From Firmicutes bacterium UBA3906 (lineage in GTDB: Bacteria; Bacillota; Clostridia; Caldicoprobacterales; DTU083): a stretch of 17,409 nucleotides of DNA. Made by a program: the position numbers and the translations under genes. Under the pieces are notes generated by a model, which saw only the letters and a list, made by a program, of their open reading frames with translations, searched no databases and was not told the origin of the DNA. This document shows positions 13,964 through 17,409 of this stretch, piece after piece. The DNA lies in NCBI GenBank assembly GCA_002391555.1, contig DGFG01000118.1, forward strand, positions 1,081-18,489, in the 5' to 3' direction. Position 1 is the first letter of the stretch. Each line of letters begins with the position of its first letter.

Positions 13964-15232
13964 TTATCTATATACATTTCTTTCATGCTCAATAGGTTCA
14001 ACAGCTGAGCTAGGGTATTTGCTTTTATCAAAATAATAATGGTCTATTCGCCATTTTGAATATTCTTCTACCTCAGCATCTGTACGCATAAAACATACAT
14101 AGTAATAGCTTCTACTGGTTGGTGTTGCATCAAAATGATACCATTGATCATTGTATTTTACAAGATTCCATGAATGATAGCTATTGTCTCTTGCTCGGTT
14201 AACTTTAATATCTTCAAAACCAGCTCTTGATAATAGGGCATGGGAAGTAGCGTAATAGGTAAAGCAATCTCCTGATGCCTTTTGTATACCCCGAGTAGCT
14301 TCAGCCACCCAGTCAGTTTTATCAGAATCCCCTGTAAAATATATATGGTTTCGAGTCCATTTGTAGATAGCCCATAACTTTTCTAAGTCTGTCATATCAT
14401 CTTTAATTATTTTCTCCAAGACCTGATCTGCTAGCTCATATAACTTTTCTTCAGCCAAAAGACTGGCTGGCTTTTCCATTACATTTATAGTTGCTATCTC
14501 TACAGCCTCGTTGCCAGAACTATCAACTGCTGTATATATTACTTGGTAGCTTCCTTCTTTCCTAAGATTAACAGCACTACTATCTATTTTTAGCTCAACA
14601 TTTTCATCTCTGTTGTCTCTAACAATTATACCTTGCCTATAGGAGATAGTATCACCTATATATACTGTTTGATCATGGACACCCTGTATAGTGGGTGGTT
14701 CTGTATCAGGAATAATCTCAAGCTTGGCAGTATACTCAGATTTATTACCGCTAGTGTCTTCAAGAACAATGGTTATATCTTGCGAACCAGCTTTTGTAAA
14801 GTCCGGTTCTGCCTTGTAGTAGATATCAAGTTCAGTTACGTCAAAGGCTAAGTCAACAAAATCGCTAGCCTCGATATTTGAACCAGATATGATTGACCTG
14901 TTTGAAATATATGCTTTTGGTGGGCAAGTGTCTACCACATGTAGCTTTGAACTATAGGTCTTGTTGCCAATTCCAATTGTAAGCTCATGGACAGCAGGTG
15001 TAGTCATGTCGATTTCTTCTACATTGTCTACAAAGTATGCTTTTTTAGAATTATAGTTCAAAAATTTTTTTATATCAGGAAATTCTGTACCTGCTTCTAC
15101 TGTTACAATGGGGTTAATACTCTTAATCGATAATAAAGCTAGTACTGAGGCAGCAAATATTAAAAAGGTGATCACTAAGAGAATAGTTTTTTTGTTATTC
15201 TTTTTTAGCTGTTTTCTTGCCATCCTACTCAT
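13964..15232 (-). CDS. Membrane-anchored Ig-like/transglutaminase-fold surface protein
   Basis: 422 residues. A short basic N-terminus and one membrane segment (about 16-35) anchor an extracellular part. Three beta-sandwich, Ig-like modules follow at about 41-101, 102-176 and 177-252; the second and third end in the DxSGN-type strand typical of DUF5011/HYR-like domains (DTSGNKSE, DSSGNEAVE). A transglutaminase-like core comes last, with a complete triad: Cys323 (SGDCFTYY), His353 (SYHSWN) and Asp368 (HFDATP). Such domains act as proteases, peptide ligases or amidases on surface polymers; this one has the residues to be active. ATG 15232 has AAGGAG (15239-15244). It is the first gene of the six-gene unit and lies 31 bp before the adenylation gene. 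Its link to aminoacyl transfer is by gene order only. Confidence 0.85.
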   Translation of the reverse strand: MSRMARKQLKKNNKKTILLVITFLIFAASVLALLSIKSINPIVTVEAGTEFPDIKKFLNYNSKKAYFVDNVEEIDMTTPAVHELTIGIGNKTYSSKLHVVDTCPPKAYISNRSIISGSNIEASDFVDLAFDVTELDIYYKAEPDFTKAGSQDITIVLEDTSGNKSEYTAKLEIIPDTEPPTIQGVHDQTVYIGDTISYRQGIIVRDNRDENVELKIDSSAVNLRKEGSYQVIYTAVDSSGNEAVEIATINVMEKPASLLAEEKLYELADQVLEKIIKDDMTDLEKLWAIYKWTRNHIYFTGDSDKTDWVAEATRGIQKASGDCFTYYATSHALLSRAGFEDIKVNRARDNSYHSWNLVKYNDQWYHFDATPTSRSYYYVCFMRTDAEVEEYSKWRIDHYYFDKSKYPSSAVEPIEHERNVYR

Positions 15233-15280
15233 TTCCTACTCCTTTAAACTACACATTGGAATTTAACGCATATATGCATG

Positions 15281-15303
15281 TATATTAAAGATACTTTAAT
15301 ATA
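15281..15303. promoter_or_regulatory. Perfect palindrome within the Dlt-like operon promoter
   Basis: TATATTAAAG (15281-15290), 3-base centre ATA, CTTTAATATA (15294-15303): a perfect 10-bp inverted repeat between and over the -35 and -10 boxes. It has no U run, so it does not look like a terminator; operator size and position suggest a repressor site. A second palindrome, GCATATATGC, lies at 15268-15277. Confidence 0.4.
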
Positions 15304-15310
15304 AGATCAA
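15282..15310 (-). promoter_or_regulatory. Likely promoter of the Dlt-like operon
   Basis: Minus strand: TTGATC (15305-15310), 17 bp, TAATAT (15282-15287). It is the only good candidate in the 82-bp gap after uppP, and no terminator was seen in that gap, so read-through from uppP is also possible. Confidence 0.45.
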
Positions 15311-15314
15311 TTGC

Positions 15315-16139
15315 CTAGCCAAATATCAAAAAATAAGCTAGTATGATTAGCCCTAGGCCTATTCGATAGTAGCCAAATACCTTAAAGTTGTTCTTTTTAA
15401 TATAATTCATTAGGAACTTAATTGCTATTATTGATACTATAAATGATACCAGGGTACCTATCAACAAAATAGCTGCCTCTAGTTGAGTAAAGGACAATCC
15501 AAATTTTAATATCTTAAGTAGGCTTGCCCCAAACATGACTGGTATAGCAAGGAAAAAGGTAAACTCAGCTGCTACATACCTTGATGTTCCAATAACCATT
15601 GCACCGATGATAGTAGCCCCTGATCTTGATGTGCCTGGTATTAGTGCTAGTACCTGAAAAAGACCTATAATAAAGGCAGTTTTGTAGGATATCTGAGATA
15701 AGTCACGGATACCTGCCCTTTTATTTTTGTTAATGTTCTCTACAGCAATAAATAAGATACCATAGATTATTAGTGTGATTGATACAGTTATGTAGTTATA
15801 AAAGTTAGCATCAAACCAATCATCGAAGAGAAGTCCAATAACCGCCGCAGGCAGGACTGCAACAAAGACCTTAAACCATAGATTCCATGTGTCAGTCTTT
15901 TGCTTGACAGTCTTTTTCTTAGAAAAGGGGTTGAGTTTGTTAAAGTAAAGTACCACAACCGCTAGTATTGAACCAAACTGGACGACTACTCTAAACATCT
16001 CCATAAAAGTCTGATCAACATCAAGCTTTAGAAACTCTTCTGCTAGTAATAAGTGGCCAGTACTACTGATAGGTAGCCATTCGGTAATCCCTTGAATAAT
16101 TCCTAGTATAATCGCCTTAATAAGCTCTAATATATCCAT
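15315..16139 (-). CDS. uppP: Undecaprenyl-diphosphatase UppP (BacA)
   Basis: 274 residues, polytopic membrane protein. It removes a phosphate from undecaprenyl pyrophosphate to renew the lipid carrier for peptidoglycan, teichoic acid and capsule, and gives bacitracin resistance when overproduced. Both signature motifs are intact: [14 protein letters not shown] (17-30, with Glu20) and PGTSRSGA (168-175, with Arg172). The hydrophobic pattern along the rest fits the family. The start ATG 16139 has GAGGCGAG about 7 bp upstream. It lies on the same strand as, and 82 bp before, the Dlt-like operon. Substrate and family are clear. Confidence 0.95.
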   Translation of the reverse strand: MDILELIKAIILGIIQGITEWLPISSTGHLLLAEEFLKLDVDQTFMEMFRVVVQFGSILAVVVLYFNKLNPFSKKKTVKQKTDTWNLWFKVFVAVLPAAVIGLLFDDWFDANFYNYITVSITLIIYGILFIAVENINKNKRAGIRDLSQISYKTAFIIGLFQVLALIPGTSRSGATIIGAMVIGTSRYVAAEFTFFLAIPVMFGASLLKILKFGLSFTQLEAAILLIGTLVSFIVSIIAIKFLMNYIKKNNFKVFGYYRIGLGLIILAYFLIFG

Positions 16140-16192
16140 TTTTAAGCTCGCCTCACAATCTTAGGGCTATATTTAACTGCTATCACCAAACT

Positions 16193-16221
16193 ATTATAGT
16201 ATAAAACTACTAATTAATAAA
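16193..16221 (-). promoter_or_regulatory. Possible promoter of uppP
   Basis: Minus strand: TATAAT (16193-16198, perfect) with a poor -35 TTTATT (16216-16221) at 17 bp. About 55 bp before the start codon. Confidence 0.4.
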
Positions 16222-16356
16222 CAGTAAGTCTATTTATATAAGCATTAAGTCCTCTATTCTTCCTAATAAAAATTTTTTTCAATAAATAATAAGATTAGTA
16301 CTTGCAAAGAATAAGTCTTAGCTGAGCAAACGCATTCTTTTTTGTAGGTGACCTAA

Positions 16357-17097
16357 ATGAATATTTTAGAAGCAAGCTATGATAATCTTTTAGAGACGAT
16401 ATTTAGCATTATTAGCCCATTTAAAAGAAGGCTAATAAAGACCCAGTGTTTAGTTCACAAATATATTAATTCGCAGGCTGTTAAGATACTTAGCAATGAT
16501 AACTATATATATGAATTCAACTTCTATACTAACTGTATTAGCCAGATCAACAAGGGTGCTGTTTGGGCTGACCAGGACTTTAAAAGTAGCTCTCATTTTT
16601 ATAATCCCTACAAGAAAAAGGGGCTATATGGCAGGAAAAATGCTATGGATTTGGGGGTCAACTATTATAATAAGGCCAAGCTATTATGGGAAAATGGTAA
16701 GTATGACAAGGCATTGTTTTACCTAGGTGCAAGCCTTCATATAGTACAGGATATGACTATACCCCAGCATGCCAACATCAGACTCCTAGATAACCATCGT
16801 CAATATGAAACCTTTGTGAAACGAATGTACCAGTATGTTCATGAGTTCAGGGTTAGTAGTGGAAGTTATCTTTTAGACTCTATAGAAAATTTCATCCGCT
16901 TTAATGCGAGAACTGCCTTAAAAATACATAAAAAGTACAAGGATATAGAAAAGGATGAGGAACGTTTTTTTAAGGTTACCAAGTGTTCCTTGCCCCTTGC
17001 TAAGAGAACCTCTGCTGGCCTTTTACTTTTATTTTACAAAGAAGCTATAGGCCAACAATCAGATTATTGGCCTATAACTAAAAAACGATTTTCCTAG
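16357..17097 (+). CDS. Zinc-dependent phospholipase C family protein without signal peptide
   Basis: 246 residues, clearly related to the Bacillus cereus PLC/clostridial alpha-toxin N-domain. By eye against the B. cereus enzyme, the zinc ligands map as: His34 (CLVHKYI), Asp72 (VWADQD), His80 (SSHFYNP), His128 and Asp132 (LHIVQD), His138 (PQHAN), His147 and Glu151 (HRQYETFV). All eight side-chain ligands are kept. The ninth ligand in secreted enzymes is the N-terminal Trp exposed after signal cleavage; here no signal peptide and no such Trp are seen, since the N-terminus (MNILEASYDN...) is amphipathic. There is no C-terminal membrane-binding domain. ATG 16357 follows AGGTGA (16346-16351). The protein may act inside the cell or be exported another way; the substrate is unknown. 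The gene is divergent from uppP. Confidence 0.85.
   Translation: MNILEASYDNLLETIFSIISPFKRRLIKTQCLVHKYINSQAVKILSNDNYIYEFNFYTNCISQINKGAVWADQDFKSSSHFYNPYKKKGLYGRKNAMDLGVNYYNKAKLLWENGKYDKALFYLGASLHIVQDMTIPQHANIRLLDNHRQYETFVKRMYQYVHEFRVSSGSYLLDSIENFIRFNARTALKIHKKYKDIEKDEERFFKVTKCSLPLAKRTSAGLLLLFYKEAIGQQSDYWPITKKRFS
17046..17076. repeat. Long inverted repeat inside the 3' end of the phospholipase gene
   Basis: TATAGGCCAA (17046-17055) pairs perfectly with TTGGCCTATA (17067-17076), and pairing continues inward past one mismatch. It codes for part of the protein, yet it also lies downstream of the convergent esterase gene. On that strand it is followed by GCTTCTTTG, so it may act as a terminator for leftward transcripts. 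Confidence 0.4.
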
Positions 17098-17139
17098 CCC
17101 TAATGTGAGCTTTTTAGATTTTAGTAAAGCTTATATTTA

Positions 17140-17409
17140 TCAAAAGGTGTATCCAAATCCAAGTATAGTGAAGAATTTGTCTTGATCGGCTTCAGCCATT
17201 TTAATCTCTACTGTGTGTTCCTTACATTCGGTATCCTTGTATAATATTACTGCATTACAATGGGTCCAGTTGTTAATATGGGGGTCCTCCGTTCTAACAT
17301 ATTGGCCATCAATTATAATATCAGCCTTACCAAAGTTACTCTTATCTGAATCCTTATAGACTAAAATCAGGCTTTTACTTTTTATCTTTATAGTAAAGCT
17401 CTTATTTCC
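17140..17409 (-). CDS. SGNH/GDSL esterase-like protein, C-terminal 89 residues
   Basis: An open minus-strand frame from the window edge (17409) to TGA at 17142-17140, 89 residues; the 5' part lies beyond the window. The sequence contains LILVYKDSDKSNFGKADIII, DGQYVRTEDPHINNWTHCN and EIKMAEADQDKFFTILGFGY. In clostridial SGNH/GDSL lipase-esterase proteins I recall similar jelly-roll domain sequence with the NNWTHCN and TILGFGY elements. The catalytic domain is not visible here, so activity cannot be judged. It converges on the phospholipase gene with a 42-bp gap holding a weak hairpin AGCTTT/AAAGCT (17108-17113 with 17126-17131). The frame is certain; the family is from recall. Confidence 0.7.
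   Translation of the reverse strand, partial: GNKSFTIKIKSKSLILVYKDSDKSNFGKADIIIDGQYVRTEDPHINNWTHCNAVILYKDTECKEHTVEIKMAEADQDKFFTILGFGYTF

Noticed and set aside
1..17409. Mobile elements, CRISPR arrays, tRNA or rRNA genes
   Set aside because: No transposase or integrase frames, no regularly spaced repeats, and no tRNA-like or rRNA-like sequence were seen by reading.

Overview
This is an AT-rich window of densely packed chromosomal DNA. Short intergenic gaps, Gram-positive type ribosome sites, a lipoprotein with a lipobox, GTP-dependent PEP carboxykinase, a yybP-ykoY riboswitch and a Dlt-type surface modification system point to a low-GC Firmicute, most likely an anaerobic clostridium. No tRNA, rRNA, transposase, phage gene or CRISPR array was seen. 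The species cannot be named from this sequence alone.

Left part (1-6412). A GDT1/TMEM165-type cation exporter, cut by the window edge, is read leftward from behind a manganese riboswitch. A class I/II aminotransferase is read rightward and converges on an RluA-family pseudouridine synthase. An OsmC-like protein follows, with its own promoter and a strong terminator, then a small DUF5658-like membrane protein. Leftward again comes a three-gene unit: two paralogous RimK-like ATP-grasp ligases (2 bp apart), then a membrane-anchored metallophosphoesterase. The second ligase has Glu where the usual metal-binding Asn should be.

Middle (6413-8860). A 484-bp divergent intergenic region holds promoters for the ATP-grasp unit and for pckG, which encodes GTP-dependent PEP carboxykinase. 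A bidirectional hairpin lies after pckG.

Right part (8862-16139). This is the most interesting region. Six genes are read leftward from one likely promoter: a membrane-anchored Ig-like/transglutaminase-fold protein, an amino-acid adenylation enzyme, an acyl carrier protein, an MBOAT acyltransferase, an SGNH-type transferase and a lipoprotein. The middle four match the parts list of the Dlt teichoic-acid D-alanylation pathway (A, C, B, D in that order), but several details differ from textbook Dlt. The adenylation domain lacks the Cys that favours D-Ala in DltA. The SGNH protein has Cys in place of the nucleophilic Ser. There is no separate DltX, but the MBOAT ends in a DltX-like aromatic tail containing Tyr. 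I infer a Dlt-like export and transfer system with a different aminoacyl group or acceptor. The undecaprenyl-diphosphatase gene uppP lies just upstream on the same strand, and so links the region to the cell envelope.

Right edge (16357-17409). A zinc-dependent phospholipase C family protein keeps all the side-chain zinc ligands but has no signal peptide. The C-terminal 89 residues of a leftward SGNH/GDSL-esterase-like protein run off the window.
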